64,000 nt of DNA, from positions 3,844,001 through 3,908,000 of the forward strand of contig NZ_AP022610.1 of NCBI RefSeq assembly GCF_010729665.1, in the 5' to 3' direction. Below the pieces are notes generated by a model, which worked only from the letters and a program-made list of their open reading frames with translations, was not told the origin of the DNA and made no database searches. This DNA comes from Mycolicibacterium madagascariense (GTDB taxonomy: Bacteria; Actinomycetota; Actinomycetes; Mycobacteriales; Mycobacteriaceae). Both the position numbers and the translations under genes were made by a program. This document shows positions 45,377 to 55,380 of this stretch, in pieces. How positions within the stretch are numbered: position 1 is the stretch's first letter; each line of letters begins with the position of its first letter.

Positions 45377-46621
45377 GTGACGACAGCCGCCGCGGTCCAC
45401 AGTGCCGACGTCGCCTTGAGCCACCGCGCCGCCCGGGTCATTCCGGGCGGCATGTACGGACACCAAGCCGTCCGCCACCTGTCGCCCGCCTACCCGCAGT
45501 TCTTCGCCGGCGGTGAGGGCGCGCTGATCACCGACGTCGACGGCAGGGAGTACGTCGACCTGATGTGCAGCTGGGGTCCCATCGTCCTCGGCCACCGCGA
45601 CCCCGTCGTCACTGCGGCGGCGCGCGCCCAGATGGACCTCGGCGACTGCCTCGACGGGCCGGGCCCGGTGCTGGTGGACCTCGCCGAGACCATGGTCGAC
45701 GCCATCGCCGACGCCGACTGGATCCTGTTCGGCAAGAACGGAACCGACGCCACCACCGCATGCCTCACCATCGCGCGGGCCCACACGTCGCGGTCGGTGA
45801 TCCTGGCGGCGCGCGGCGTCTATCACGGTGCGGCGCCCTGGTGCACGCCCGTTCCCACCGGAACGCTGGCCTCCGACCGGGCCGCGATGGGCTACTTCGA
45901 CTACAACGACGTCGACGACTTCGACCGCGCCGTGCAGGCCGCCGGGCCCGACCTCGCCGGTGTGCTGCTGACGCCGTTCCGCCACGTCGAGGGCGAGGAT
46001 CAGCAACTCGTCGACGAGGACTTCGCCCGGCACGTCAGGCAGCGGTGCGACGATTCGGACGCGTTGCTGATCCTGGACGACGTGCGCTGCGGCTTCCGGC
46101 TCGCCTACGGCGGCAGTTGGGAGGCGCTCGGGGTGCCCGTGGACCTCAGCGCCTGGAGCAAGGCGATCGCGAACGGTTACCCCCTGGCGGCCGTCACCGG
46201 TCGCGAGGCGCTGCGCGACACCGCGTCGACGGTGTTCCTCACCGGCTCGTTCTGGATGAACTCCACGCCCATGGTGGCGGCGCTGGCGACAGTGCGCCGC
46301 CTCGCCGAGATCGACGGGGTGGCCCTGATGCAGCGGGCGGGCGCCCGGCTGCGGGCCGGCATCGAGGCGCAGGCTGCCGACTGCGGACTCGCCATCCGGT
46401 ACACGGGGCCCGACGTGATGCCGTATCTGACGTTCGCCGGCGACGACGACCGCAGTCGGATGACGTGCTTCGCCGAAGCCGCCCTCGCAGCCGGGGTCTA
46501 CCTGCACCCCAAGCACAACTGGTTCATGTCCTGTGCGATGGACGATTCCGTCGTCGACCGGGCCCTGCGCGGCACCGAGATCGCGTTCGCCGCGGTGCGA
46601 CGGCACTTCGGTACCCCGTGA
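45377..46621 (+). CDS. Class III (PLP-dependent) aminotransferase
   Basis: The 414-residue protein is a fold type I aminotransferase related to glutamate-1-semialdehyde aminomutase. The Schiff-base lysine is in LSAWSKAIANGYP and the PLP-pyridine Asp in LILDDVRCGFR, where the usual DEVxTGF is altered. GTG 45377 has a strong AGGAGGT site. It lies 31 bp before an APC-family permease, so the pair likely imports and transaminates an amine or amino acid. Identity of the amine is unknown. Confidence 0.82.
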   Translation: MTTAAAVHSADVALSHRAARVIPGGMYGHQAVRHLSPAYPQFFAGGEGALITDVDGREYVDLMCSWGPIVLGHRDPVVTAAARAQMDLGDCLDGPGPVLVDLAETMVDAIADADWILFGKNGTDATTACLTIARAHTSRSVILAARGVYHGAAPWCTPVPTGTLASDRAAMGYFDYNDVDDFDRAVQAAGPDLAGVLLTPFRHVEGEDQQLVDEDFARHVRQRCDDSDALLILDDVRCGFRLAYGGSWEALGVPVDLSAWSKAIANGYPLAAVTGREALRDTASTVFLTGSFWMNSTPMVAALATVRRLAEIDGVALMQRAGARLRAGIEAQAADCGLAIRYTGPDVMPYLTFAGDDDRSRMTCFAEAALAAGVYLHPKHNWFMSCAMDDSVVDRALRGTEIAFAAVRRHFGTP

Positions 46622-46652
46622 GCCCGTCCACCCACTCGCCGAGGAGAACTCC

Positions 46653-48152
46653 ATGACGGTCGACCAACCCGCCGGCGAGCGTGCGGGAGCGCCGCCTGCA
46701 CCGAACCCCAACGACGCGACGGTGGCGTCGTTCGGCTATCCGCAGGAACTCAAGCGGACCCTGCGCTTCTTCTCGCTGTTCGCCATCTCGTTCTCGATCG
46801 TCTCGATCTCGACCGGCATCTTCCTCAACTACGGCTTCGCCATCAACCAGTTCGGCGGTGCGTCGATCTGGACGTGGCCCATCGCGGCCGTGGGACAGAT
46901 CGTCATGGCGCTGCTCATCGCCGAGTTGAGCACCAAGATCCCGCTCGCGGGCTACGCCTACCAGTGGGGCGCGCGCCTGGTCGGCTCCGGATACGGTTGG
47001 TACACCGGCTTCTTCGGCCTGCTGTACATGAGCATCACCGGCGGCGCGATCATCCTGCTCGGTGCGACCCCGCTGCTGTTCGAGGCGATGGGCCTGACCC
47101 CGCCCAGCGGCGTGGTGCTGACGGTCGCCATCGTCATCCTGCTGTTCACCATCGTCGTGAACATCGTTGGCGTGCAATTGGCGGCGCGGGTCAACAACAC
47201 CGCGGTGGTCGCCGAGATCATCGGTACCGTCCTGCTGGCGGTGACCGTCATCGTCGCCTTCGGCCTCTACACCGGCACGGGCGGCGGGTCGGTCGCCAAC
47301 CTGACCAACGGCACCGGCACGGCGGGCTCAGGAATCGGCCACTTCGTCCTGGCCGGCCTGCTCGGCATCTACACGATGGTGGGGTTCGAGCTCTCGGCCG
47401 ATCTGACCGAGGAGGCCGTCGACTCCCAAACAGCCGTTCCCCGTGGGGTTCTCGTCGGGGTGATCGGCTCGGCGGTGCTCGGCATGCTGGCGCTGATCTG
47501 CTTCACCGTCGCCATGCCGGATCTTGGCGCGGCCCAGGCGTCGTCGGCGCCGATCGTCACCATCGCCGAGTTCTATCTGCCGACCGCCGTGGTCAAGGTC
47601 TTCATCGTCGTCGTGGCGTTCTCGATGATCGCGCTCGTCGTCGCCAACCAGGCCGCCCAAGCGCGACTGCTGTACTCGATGGGCCGCGATGACATGCTGC
47701 CGTTCTCGCGCCACTTCCGGCTCGTCAACCCCCGTACGCAGACCCCGCTGCGCGCCCTGGTGATCGGCGGCATCGTCAGTGTGGCGTTCATGATCTACGG
47801 CTTCCTGCAGACGGATTCGTTCACCACGCTCGTCGGCGCCACGTCCATCGCGCCGTATCTGGTGTACCTGCTGATCGTCGGGTCCTACATGCGCAGGCGA
47901 CCGACGCTGGCCGCCGCCCCGGGGGCGTTCAACCTCGGCTGGTGGGGCGTTCCGCTGATGGTCGTCGGGCTGGTCTGGATCGTGACCGCCCTGCTGATCC
48001 TGACCATTCCGCCCGACTTCCACGGAGCGGTGAAGGTCGTGGCGGGCGCCGCGGTGCTCGCGGTGCTGTGGCACGTGCTGGTGCTGCGGGGCCGCATCGC
48101 GCGCGGTGAGGCCGGGGTCGCGCGGTTCACCGACTCGTCGACTGGACGGTGA
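46653..48152 (+). CDS. APC superfamily amino acid/amine permease
   Basis: The 499-residue protein has about twelve transmembrane helices, with the family's early FFSLFAISFSIVSISTGIF segment and the VGFELSADLTEEA motif of helix 6. These match the amino-acid-polyamine-organocation transporters, including GABA- and choline-type permeases. ATG 46653 follows GAGGAG. It is downstream of and probably cotranscribed with the aminotransferase; its end overlaps the convergent LysR gene by 26 bp. Confidence 0.85.
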   Translation: MTVDQPAGERAGAPPAPNPNDATVASFGYPQELKRTLRFFSLFAISFSIVSISTGIFLNYGFAINQFGGASIWTWPIAAVGQIVMALLIAELSTKIPLAGYAYQWGARLVGSGYGWYTGFFGLLYMSITGGAIILLGATPLLFEAMGLTPPSGVVLTVAIVILLFTIVVNIVGVQLAARVNNTAVVAEIIGTVLLAVTVIVAFGLYTGTGGGSVANLTNGTGTAGSGIGHFVLAGLLGIYTMVGFELSADLTEEAVDSQTAVPRGVLVGVIGSAVLGMLALICFTVAMPDLGAAQASSAPIVTIAEFYLPTAVVKVFIVVVAFSMIALVVANQAAQARLLYSMGRDDMLPFSRHFRLVNPRTQTPLRALVIGGIVSVAFMIYGFLQTDSFTTLVGATSIAPYLVYLLIVGSYMRRRPTLAAAPGAFNLGWWGVPLMVVGLVWIVTALLILTIPPDFHGAVKVVAGAAVLAVLWHVLVLRGRIARGEAGVARFTDSSTGR

Positions 48153-49086
48153 ATCGCACACCGCTGAACGGGTTTTCGATCGCCTCGACCGTCGCGACCT
48201 CGCGGTCGCGCACCTCCTGGGCGAGGCGGTTGAACGCGACCGCCAGCGGTGACACCCGGTCCCGGCGCCAGGCGATCGCCACGGTCGAGCCGGGGACGTC
48301 GACGATCGGGATGTAGCGCACCCCGGCGTGCGGGATGTAGCGCATGATCGCGGCGGGATTGACCGTGCAGGCGAGGCCCGCCGCGATCATCTCGATCTCC
48401 TCGGTGTTGCTCGTCGACGGCGTCAGCAGCGGTTCGGTCATCCCCGACCGGAAGTCCTGCAGGCTCCAGAAGCGGCGGTACTCCTCGTCGGTGGAACGCC
48501 CGACCGCCAGTGGCACGTCGAGGATGTCGGCCACCGAGACGGTGTCGCGCCGGGCGAGCGGGTGGCGAATCGAGACGGTCAGCACGCGCGGCTCCTCGAA
48601 GAGCACGTGCGCGACGATGTCCGGATCGGCCAGCGGTGGCCGGATGATGGCGACGTCGGCCCAGTGCTCGGACAGCCCCGCGCTCTGGTCCGGCAGCCCG
48701 AACTCGCGCATCTCGATCTCGACGTTCGGATAGTGCCGGGAGAACTCCTCGACGATGAAGGGCGTCAGCTCCAGCGCCGCGCCGAGGCCGAAGCCGATCC
48801 GTAGCTGGCCAACCTCGCCGGCGTCGTGCCTGCGGGCCTCCTCGATGCCCGCGTCGAGGCTCGCCAAGGCCGACCGGACGCCGGCCAGGAAGGCCTCGCC
48901 CGCCGGGGTCAGTGCCACCGACCTGGTGGTTCGGTAGAACAGCTGCGCGCCGACCTCGTCCTCGAGGTCGCGGATCTGACGGGACAGCGACTGCTGCGCG
49001 ACGAACAATCGGGCCGCCGCCCTGGTGAAGTGACGCTCCTCGGCGACCACGACGAAGTAGCGCAACTTCCTCGTGGTGAGGTCCAT
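48127..49086 (-). CDS. LysR-type transcriptional regulator
   Basis: The 319-residue protein starts MDLTTRKLRYFVVVAEERHF and has QQSLSRQIRDLE as its recognition helix, then a periplasmic-binding-like effector domain. ATG 49086 fixes the start at the winged helix. It is convergent with the permease and divergent from a sirtuin gene, so its target may be the aminotransferase/permease operon or itself. Confidence 0.87.
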   Translation of the reverse strand: MDLTTRKLRYFVVVAEERHFTRAAARLFVAQQSLSRQIRDLEDEVGAQLFYRTTRSVALTPAGEAFLAGVRSALASLDAGIEEARRHDAGEVGQLRIGFGLGAALELTPFIVEEFSRHYPNVEIEMREFGLPDQSAGLSEHWADVAIIRPPLADPDIVAHVLFEEPRVLTVSIRHPLARRDTVSVADILDVPLAVGRSTDEEYRRFWSLQDFRSGMTEPLLTPSTSNTEEIEMIAAGLACTVNPAAIMRYIPHAGVRYIPIVDVPGSTVAIAWRRDRVSPLAVAFNRLAQEVRDREVATVEAIENPFSGVRFTVQSTSR

Positions 49087-49153
49087 GGGGGGACCATAAC
49101 GCGGTTGGCCGTCGCCGACACCCGTTCGCCGACCGGGGGCCCGCCTATCCTGG

Positions 49154-50014
49154 ATGGGGATGAACGTCCCCGAGGCCCCCGAACTGGTCAACCTGCTGAA
49201 CGGTCGACGCCTGGCCGTGCTGACCGGCGCAGGCCTGTCGACCGATTCGGGCATCCCCGACTACCGCGGGCCGGACTCACCGCCCAGCAATCCCATGACG
49301 ATTCGCCAGTTCACGTCCGACCCGGCGTTCCGGCAGCGGTACTGGGCCCGCAACCACGTCGGCTGGCGGCACATGCACGCGACGCTGCCCAATGCCGGGC
49401 ACCGCGCGCTCGCGCAGTTGGAGCGGGCAGGCGTGGTGACCGGTCTCATCACCCAGAACGTCGACCTGCTGCACACCAAGGCGGGCAGCGAGGCCGTGGT
49501 GAACCTGCACGGCACCTACGCGCAGGTGATCTGCCTGGAGTGCGGTTTCACGCTCAGCAGGCAGACGCTGGCCGACGAGCTGGAGGCGCTGAACCCCGGG
49601 TTCCTCGAGCGGGCCGATGCGGTCGGTGGCATCGCCGTCGCGCCGGACGCCGACGCGATGGTCACCGAGACGTCGTCGTTCCGCTACCTGGACTGCCCGC
49701 GCTGCGGCGGCATGCTCAAACCCGACATCGTGTACTTCGGCGAGAGCGTCCCCAAAGAGCGCGTCGCGCAAGCCTATTCGATGGTCGACGACGCCGACGC
49801 CCTGCTCGTCGCCGGGTCGTCCCTCACGGTGTTCTCCGGTCTGCGGTTCGTCAGGCACGCGGCGGCCGCGGGCCTGCCGGTGGCGATCGTCAACCGCGGC
49901 CCGACGCGCGGCGACGGTCTGGCCACGGTGAAGGTCCACGCGGGCTGTTCGGAACTGCTGGTCCTGCTCGCCGACGAGCTGACGTTGGAACCCTCACGCC
50001 CGCAACGTCATTGA
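49154..50014 (+). CDS. NAD-dependent protein deacylase (Sir2 family)
   Basis: The 286-residue protein has the sirtuin motifs GAGLSTDSGIPDYRG, TQNVDLLH and the catalytic His in NLHGTYAQ. The zinc site is CLECG and CPRCGG. It removes acyl groups from lysines using NAD+. Start is ATG 49154 or ATG 49160, two codons later. Neighbouring NAD-making nadE is separate and not an operon partner. Confidence 0.9.
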   Translation: MGMNVPEAPELVNLLNGRRLAVLTGAGLSTDSGIPDYRGPDSPPSNPMTIRQFTSDPAFRQRYWARNHVGWRHMHATLPNAGHRALAQLERAGVVTGLITQNVDLLHTKAGSEAVVNLHGTYAQVICLECGFTLSRQTLADELEALNPGFLERADAVGGIAVAPDADAMVTETSSFRYLDCPRCGGMLKPDIVYFGESVPKERVAQAYSMVDDADALLVAGSSLTVFSGLRFVRHAAAAGLPVAIVNRGPTRGDGLATVKVHAGCSELLVLLADELTLEPSRPQRH

Positions 50015-50027
50015 ACGACGCGCGCCG

Positions 50028-51284
50028 CTAGAACGTGATCGGCATCGACCTGATGCCGTGAATGAAGTTGCCCGCCAGGTACACCGGGTCACCGGTCTCG
50101 AACCCCGGCAACTGGGTCAGCAGCTCGCCGAAGACGGCCCGCAGCTGGGCGCGCGCCACGTGCGCGCCGAGACAGAAGTGCCGTCCGCCGCCGCCGAAGC
50201 CGAGGTGGGGGTTGGGCTTGCGCGCCAGGTCGAAGCGCTCCGGTGCGTCGAAGGCCGCGTCGTCGAAGTTGCCCGACGAATAGAACATCACGACCTTGTC
50301 CCCCGCGGCGATGTCCTGGTCGCCGAGCCGGGTGTCGACCGCCGCCGTGCGGCGAAACGTCATGACCGGTGTCGCCCAGCGGACGAATTCCTCCACGGCA
50401 CTGCCGATCCGGTCGTCGAAGTCGGCGGCCAGCCAGGCCCGCTGATCGCCGAAGTCGGTGAGCGCCTTGGCCGCATGGCTCGTCGTCTGCCGGGTGGTGT
50501 CGTTGCCCGCGACGGCGAGGAGCACGAAGAAGGCGGCCACCTCGAAGTCGGTCAGCCGGTCGCCGTCCACCTCGGCGTGGACGAGGCTGCTGATGAGGTC
50601 GTCGCCGGGGTGCTGGCGGCGATCGGCGGCCAGCGCGCCGGCCACCTGGTGCAGGTACATCTGACTTCCGACCAAGACCTCCAACGGGTTTCGTCCCGCG
50701 AGGAACACCGGGTCGCCCAGTGACACCATGGCGTCGGCGGCCTCGGCCACCTGGACGCGGTCGGCCTCGGGGATGCCGACCATGTCCGACAGCGTGCGCA
50801 GCGGCAGCTCCTTGGAACAGTGCTCGACGAAGTCCGCGCCGCTGCCCGCCTCGCGCAGTTCGGCGACGATGGTTCTGGCGTTCGACTTGATCGAGTCCTC
50901 GATGCGGCGGACCTGGCGTGGCGTGAACGCCGCGTGCACGACCTTGCGAATCAGGGTGTGCCGCGGGGCATCCATCGCCAGGAAGGATTGCGACGCCTCC
51001 AGCAACTCCTCGGGCACGTTCTCGAACAGCACGCCCCGGCCGGAGAGGAACGTGTCGCTGTCGCGGCTGACGGTGACGATGTCCGCGTGGCGCGTCACGC
51101 CCCAGTGACCGGGGTCGGTGGGGTCGTGCATCAGGGAGTCCTCGACGGGTGGTTGCCACGAGATCGGGCGCTCGGCGCGCAGGACGGCGAACGACGCCTC
51201 GCGTTCGGCGGCGGTGGCGGAGCAGAACGCCCGCGACGACAGGTCGATCGCGTCGTAGGGACGTGTGAGCGGCGACACAGTCAT
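50028..51284 (-). CDS. Cytochrome P450 monooxygenase
   Basis: The 418-residue protein has the I-helix motif AGNDTT (259-264), the ExxR pair Glu299-Arg302 and the heme loop FGGGGRHFCLGAH with Cys371 as thiolate ligand. It resembles soluble actinobacterial P450s that oxidise terpenoids, steroids or fatty acids and need ferredoxin partners; none is adjacent. ATG 51284 lies 12 bp from a perfect operator, so the divergent TetR protein is its likely repressor. Confidence 0.92.
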   Translation of the reverse strand: MTVSPLTRPYDAIDLSSRAFCSATAAEREASFAVLRAERPISWQPPVEDSLMHDPTDPGHWGVTRHADIVTVSRDSDTFLSGRGVLFENVPEELLEASQSFLAMDAPRHTLIRKVVHAAFTPRQVRRIEDSIKSNARTIVAELREAGSGADFVEHCSKELPLRTLSDMVGIPEADRVQVAEAADAMVSLGDPVFLAGRNPLEVLVGSQMYLHQVAGALAADRRQHPGDDLISSLVHAEVDGDRLTDFEVAAFFVLLAVAGNDTTRQTTSHAAKALTDFGDQRAWLAADFDDRIGSAVEEFVRWATPVMTFRRTAAVDTRLGDQDIAAGDKVVMFYSSGNFDDAAFDAPERFDLARKPNPHLGFGGGGRHFCLGAHVARAQLRAVFGELLTQLPGFETGDPVYLAGNFIHGIRSMPITF

Positions 51285-51296
51285 GGCCTGACGATA

Positions 51297-51319
51297 TGAC
51301 TAGACAGTGTGTCTAGTCA
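51297..51319. promoter_or_regulatory. TetR operator: perfect palindrome TGACTAGACA-GTG-TGTCTAGTCA
   Basis: Ten-base arms with a 3-bp centre lie between the P450 start (12 bp away) and the TetR start (30 bp away). The symmetry and position are typical of autoregulated TetR repressors controlling a divergent gene. Confidence 0.8.
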
Positions 51320-51349
51320 AGGTCGCGTCGATGCCGCTAGGCTGCCCCC

Positions 51350-51979
51350 ATGCCGTCGGTGACGAGGAAGCCGCAGGCCAAGCGGCAGGAGCGGCGCCAG
51401 CAGTTCGAGCGTCGCCTGCTGGACGCGACCGAGCGGCTGATGGCCACCGGCGCATCGTTCACCGAGCTCAGCGTCGACCGCCTGGCGACCGAGGCGGGCA
51501 TCTCGCGGGCGAGCTTCTACGTCTACTTCGAGGACAAGGGTGATCTGCTGCGGCGCCTCGCCGGTCAGGTGTTCGCCGACCTCGCCGACGCCGCCGGGCA
51601 GTGGTGGAACGTGTCCCGGCGCCGCGACCCGGCCGACGTCAACGCCGCCATGACCGGACTCGTCGCCAGCTACCGACGCCATCAGCCGCTGCTCGTCGCG
51701 CTCAACGAGATGTCGGCCTACGACGCGGCGGTCGGCGCCACCTACCGCGACATCCTCACCGCGATCTCGGACCGGTTGGCCGCGGTCATCGAGGAGGGCC
51801 AGAGCGACGGCGTCATCCGGCCCGAACTGTCGGCGGCGACCGCGGCGAGCACGCTCACGTGGATGGCCGAGCGGACCTGTCAGCAGAATCTGCCGGGGCG
51901 GCCCGAGTCCTATGACGCCGAATTGGCCGCCACCCTGACCCAGATCGTCTGGGGCGCACTGTATCTGGAAGCGCCCTAG
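51350..51979 (+). CDS. TetR/AcrR family transcriptional regulator
   Basis: The 209-residue protein has a TetR-type helix-turn-helix at about residues 25-65 ([22 protein letters not shown]), and an all-helical ligand domain. It diverges from the P450 gene across the palindrome at 51297-51319 and likely represses both genes until a ligand binds. The end overlaps proB's stop by 4 bp. Confidence 0.9.
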   Translation: MPSVTRKPQAKRQERRQQFERRLLDATERLMATGASFTELSVDRLATEAGISRASFYVYFEDKGDLLRRLAGQVFADLADAAGQWWNVSRRRDPADVNAAMTGLVASYRRHQPLLVALNEMSAYDAAVGATYRDILTAISDRLAAVIEEGQSDGVIRPELSAATAASTLTWMAERTCQQNLPGRPESYDAELAATLTQIVWGALYLEAP

Positions 51980-53088
51980 ACCGCGACCAGGTCGTCGGCG
52001 TGCACGGCGGGACGCCGCATCTCGGCCGGCAGGTCCTCGCGCGACCGACCGACCACGGCGGCCAGCTCCGCCGCGTCGTAGGCCACCACGCCCCTGGCGA
52101 CCACCGTCCCGTCGAGGCCGCGCAGCTCGACGACGTCGCCGCCGTGGAACCGGCCCGACACCTCGGTGATGCCGGCGGGCAGCAGCGATCGGCGCCGCTT
52201 CACCACCGCGTGCACGGCCCCGTCGTCGAGCATCAGCGCGCCCGTCGACTCGGCCGCGTAGCGGACCCAGAACCGGCGCGACGACATCCGTTCCGGCCGT
52301 GGGGCGAACACCGTGCCGACCGACGCGTCGGCGAGCGCGGCACCCGCGTCGGCCGCGGCGGCCAGGAGCACCGGCACGCCCGCATCGGCGGCGAGCAGCG
52401 CCGACGACAGCTTGGACGCCATGCCCCCGGTGCCCAGCCTGCTGCCGCCCCCGGCGATCACGCCGTCCAGATCGTCGGTGCCGGCCACCTCGGAGATGAA
52501 GTGCGCGTTGCCTTTTCGGGGATCGGAGTCATACAGCCCGTCGATGTCGGAGAGCAGCACGAGGGCATCGGCACCGACGAGGTGCGCGACGAGCGCCGAG
52601 AGCCGATCGTTGTCGCCGAACCGGATCTCGTTGGTGGCGACGGTGTCGTTCTCGTTGACGATCGCCACCGCGTGCAGCGCACGCAACCGGTCCAGGGTGC
52701 GCTGAGCGTTGGTGTGCTGCACCCGCATCGAGATGTCGTGCGCGGTCAGCAGCACCTGCCCGACAGTGCGGTCGAACCGGTCGAATGCCGCGGTCCACGC
52801 GTTCACCAGCGCCACCTGGCCCACGCTCGCGGCGGCCTGCTTGGTCGCCAGATCGGTCGGTCGCCGCGACAGGCCGAGCGGTTCGATGCCTGCGGCGATC
52901 GCGCCCGAGGACACGATGACGACGTCCGAGCCCGCCCTCATCCGCGCCTCGATGGCCTCGGCCAGCGCCGCGACGCGCGTCGCATCGAACATGCCCTTCG
53001 CGTCGGTCAGCGCGGTGGTGCCGATCTTGACGACCACGCTGCGGGCCGTCCGGACGCCCTCCCGGTGCGGACTGGGCGCGCTACTCAT
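51976..53088 (-). CDS. proB: Glutamate 5-kinase
   Basis: The 370-residue protein has the amino-acid-kinase domain ([41 protein letters not shown]) and a C-terminal PUA domain. It phosphorylates glutamate as the first step of proline synthesis and is normally inhibited by proline. ATG 53088 overlaps the end of obg by 8 bp, as in other mycobacteria. Confidence 0.95.
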   Translation of the reverse strand: MSSAPSPHREGVRTARSVVVKIGTTALTDAKGMFDATRVAALAEAIEARMRAGSDVVIVSSGAIAAGIEPLGLSRRPTDLATKQAAASVGQVALVNAWTAAFDRFDRTVGQVLLTAHDISMRVQHTNAQRTLDRLRALHAVAIVNENDTVATNEIRFGDNDRLSALVAHLVGADALVLLSDIDGLYDSDPRKGNAHFISEVAGTDDLDGVIAGGGSRLGTGGMASKLSSALLAADAGVPVLLAAAADAGAALADASVGTVFAPRPERMSSRRFWVRYAAESTGALMLDDGAVHAVVKRRRSLLPAGITEVSGRFHGGDVVELRGLDGTVVARGVVAYDAAELAAVVGRSREDLPAEMRRPAVHADDLVAV

Positions 53089-54538
53089 CGGAGTCGGAGT
53101 AGTCGCGACTCTCCCGCCGCTGCTTGCGTGCGATCTTGCGCTCGTCGGCCCGGACCCGCTGATCCTGTTCGAGCCGCAGATCGGTGCCGCGCCCCGACAT
53201 CGTCACGTCGACACCCGCGGGCGTCTGCGGCTCCCAGTCGAACGTCATCGCCCCGATCGTCACGGCGCATCCGGGCTTCGCGCCGAGCTTGAGCAACTCG
53301 TCCTCCACGCCGAGGCGCGCGAGCCGGTCACCGAGGTAGCCGACCGCCTCGTCGTTGGTGAAGTCCGTCTGACCGATCCACCGTTCCGGGCGTCGCCCGC
53401 GCACGATGAAGCCGCCCTCGCCGTCAGAGGTCACCGAGAAGCCGCTCTCGTCGACCGGGATGGGCCGGATCACCGGGCGACGCGGCGCGACGACGGGCTG
53501 CGCCGCACGGTACGCCGCGACCATGTCCCACAGCGCAAAGGTCAACGGACGCAAGCCATCTCGACTGACGGTGGACACTTCGAACACCGGCCAGCCGTAC
53601 TTGGCGGCCACTTCCTCGCGGACGAAGTCGGCGAGCTCGCGCGCGTCGGGCACGTCGATCTTGTTCAGCACGACCGCCCGCGGCCGGTCGGCGAGATCCC
53701 CCAGCGACGAATCACCTTGCAGCGTCGGCACGTACGCCGCCAACTCGGCCTCCAGCGCGTCGATGTCGGAGATCGGATCGCGCCCGGGTTCCATCGTCGC
53801 GCAGTCGACGACGTGCACCAGCACCGCGCAGCGTTCGATGTGACGCAGGAAGTCCAGACCCAGACCCCTGCCGGCGGAGGCACCGGGAATCAGACCGGGC
53901 ACGTCGGCGACGGTGAACGTGTGCTCCCCCGCCGCGACCACGCCGAGGTTGGGCGCCAGGGTCGTGAACGGATAGTCGGCGATCTTCGGCTTGGCGGCCG
54001 AGATGACCGACACCAGCGAGGACTTGCCCGCCGACGGGAATCCGACGAGGCCGACGTCGGCGACGGTCTTCAGTTCCAGGGTGAGGTCACGAGCTTCGCC
54101 CGGCTCGCCGAGGAGCGCGAACCCCGGAGCTTTGCGCGCCCGGGAGGCCAACGAGGCGTTGCCCAGACCGCCCCGGCCACCCGCCGCGGCCTCGAAACGC
54201 GTTCCCGCACCGGTCAAGTCGGCGAGCAGACGACCGTTCTCGTCGAGGACGACGGTGCCGTCGGGCACCTTGAGTTCGAGGTCTTCCCCGAAGGCGCCGT
54301 CGCGGTTGTTGCCCATCCCCTGCTTGCCGGACGGCGCGTCGACGTGGGGGTGGAAGTGGAAGTCGAGCAGCGTGTGCACCTGCGGATCGACGACCAGCAC
54401 GATGCTGCCGCCGCGACCACCGTTACCGCCGTCGGGACCGCCCAGCGGCTTGAACTTCTCACGGTGCACCGAGGCACAGCCCCGGCCCCCGCTGCCTGCG
54501 CGGGCGTGGATGACGACGCGATCGACGAAACGAGCCAT
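53081..54538 (-). CDS. obg: GTPase Obg/CgtA
   Basis: The 485-residue protein has the glycine-rich Obg fold ([18 protein letters not shown]), a GTPase domain with [10 protein letters not shown] and NKIDVP, and an OCT C-terminal domain. It associates with 50S subunits and links growth with ribosome assembly. It is downstream of rpmA after an 89-bp spacer that contains a hairpin. Confidence 0.95.
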   Translation of the reverse strand: MARFVDRVVIHARAGSGGRGCASVHREKFKPLGGPDGGNGGRGGSIVLVVDPQVHTLLDFHFHPHVDAPSGKQGMGNNRDGAFGEDLELKVPDGTVVLDENGRLLADLTGAGTRFEAAAGGRGGLGNASLASRARKAPGFALLGEPGEARDLTLELKTVADVGLVGFPSAGKSSLVSVISAAKPKIADYPFTTLAPNLGVVAAGEHTFTVADVPGLIPGASAGRGLGLDFLRHIERCAVLVHVVDCATMEPGRDPISDIDALEAELAAYVPTLQGDSSLGDLADRPRAVVLNKIDVPDARELADFVREEVAAKYGWPVFEVSTVSRDGLRPLTFALWDMVAAYRAAQPVVAPRRPVIRPIPVDESGFSVTSDGEGGFIVRGRRPERWIGQTDFTNDEAVGYLGDRLARLGVEDELLKLGAKPGCAVTIGAMTFDWEPQTPAGVDVTMSGRGTDLRLEQDQRVRADERKIARKQRRESRDYSDSDE

Positions 54539-54558
54539 CGGACTTCCTCTCCGTCGAA

Positions 54559-54603
54559 TGTGAAGCTGGCCAGGACGAGTCGAGAACTCGCGGCTGCTTC
54601 ACA
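54559..54603 (-). promoter_or_regulatory. Nested hairpin in the rpmA-obg spacer
   Basis: Outer arms TGTGAAGC (54559-54566) and GCTTCACA (54596-54603) enclose an inner CGAGT/ACTCG pair. On the transcript this is a cruciform-like structure between rpmA and obg; it may be a partial terminator or a processing site that lowers obg expression relative to the ribosomal proteins. Confidence 0.5.
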
Positions 54604-54627
54604 CTCGCGGGAGCTGTCCTCGAACTA

Positions 54628-54894
54628 CTAGGACTCGATGCGTGCGGTGCGGACGATGTTGACCGTCTTGCGACCGCGCTTCTCGCCGAACTCGACGGCA
54701 CCGGGGGCGGTGGCGAAGAGGGTGTCGTCGCCGCCGCGGCCGACGTTGATGCCCGGGTGGAAGTGCGTGCCGCGCTGACGGACGATGATCTCGCCCGCCT
54801 TGACGACCTGACCGCCGAACCGCTTCACGCCGAGGCGCTGAGAGTTGGAGTCGCGACCGTTGCGTGAGCTGGATGCGCCCTTCTTGTGTGCCAT
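54628..54894 (-). CDS. rpmA: Large ribosomal subunit protein bL27
   Basis: The 88-residue protein begins [20 protein letters not shown] and carries the conserved [18 protein letters not shown] core. L27 lies near the peptidyl-transferase centre of the 50S subunit. It follows rplU by 15 bp in the standard rplU-rpmA-obg order. Confidence 0.97.
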   Translation of the reverse strand: MAHKKGASSSRNGRDSNSQRLGVKRFGGQVVKAGEIIVRQRGTHFHPGINVGRGGDDTLFATAPGAVEFGEKRGRKTVNIVRTARIES

Positions 54895-54909
54895 GGTTCG
54901 CTCCTCTAC

Positions 54910-55221
54910 TTAGGAAATGCCCGTGACCTTGACGACCGTCAGCTTCTGACGGTGGCCCTGGCGCTTGTGGTATCCGGTCTTGTTCTTGAACTTGTGGATG
55001 CGGATCTTCGGGCCCTTGGTGTGCTCGAGGACCTCGGCGGTCACCGCGACCTTCTCCAGATCGTTCGCAGCGGTGGTGACGTTCGCACCGTCGACGACCA
55101 GCGCGACCGGAAGCGACACCGAGTCACCGGCCTCGAGCTCCAGCTTCTCGACCTTGACTATGTCTCCGACCGCGACCTTGTACTGCTTGCCGCCGGTCTT
55201 GACGATTGCGTAAGTCGCCAT
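54910..55221 (-). CDS. rplU: Large ribosomal subunit protein bL21
   Basis: The 103-residue protein matches L21: [17 protein letters not shown] at the start and [17 protein letters not shown] near the end. L21 binds 23S rRNA in the 50S subunit. It is the first gene of the rplU-rpmA-obg operon, with a 159-bp leader containing two strong hairpins. Confidence 0.97.
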   Translation of the reverse strand: MATYAIVKTGGKQYKVAVGDIVKVEKLELEAGDSVSLPVALVVDGANVTTAANDLEKVAVTAEVLEHTKGPKIRIHKFKNKTGYHKRQGHRQKLTVVKVTGIS

Positions 55222-55251
55222 CGTGTGCGTCTTCCTCTGCTTTGCTTGCGG

Positions 55252-55309
55252 GCGCGCACCACCCGAGGGTGGCGTGCGCGGGTCTGGGGTGCGGGGACAG
55301 CCGCCCCGC
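55252..55309 (-). promoter_or_regulatory. Two GC-rich hairpins in the rplU leader
   Basis: Hairpin A (55252-55280) pairs CGCGCAC...CACCC with GGGTG...GTGCGCG around a GAG loop with a small bulge. Hairpin B (55291-55309) pairs GCGGGG with CCCCGC around seven bases. In the leftward rplU transcript both precede the ATG and could form an autoregulatory leader or an attenuator for the operon. The upstream AT-richer stretch with TTGCAC and TAACGA near 55325-55355 is a candidate promoter. Confidence 0.45.
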
Positions 55310-55380
55310 GTGTCACGGGCTCAGTCGTTACGAAAGCCTGCAAACAACTGTGCAAGGTTACGTGACCAGCGGGTAGAAGA

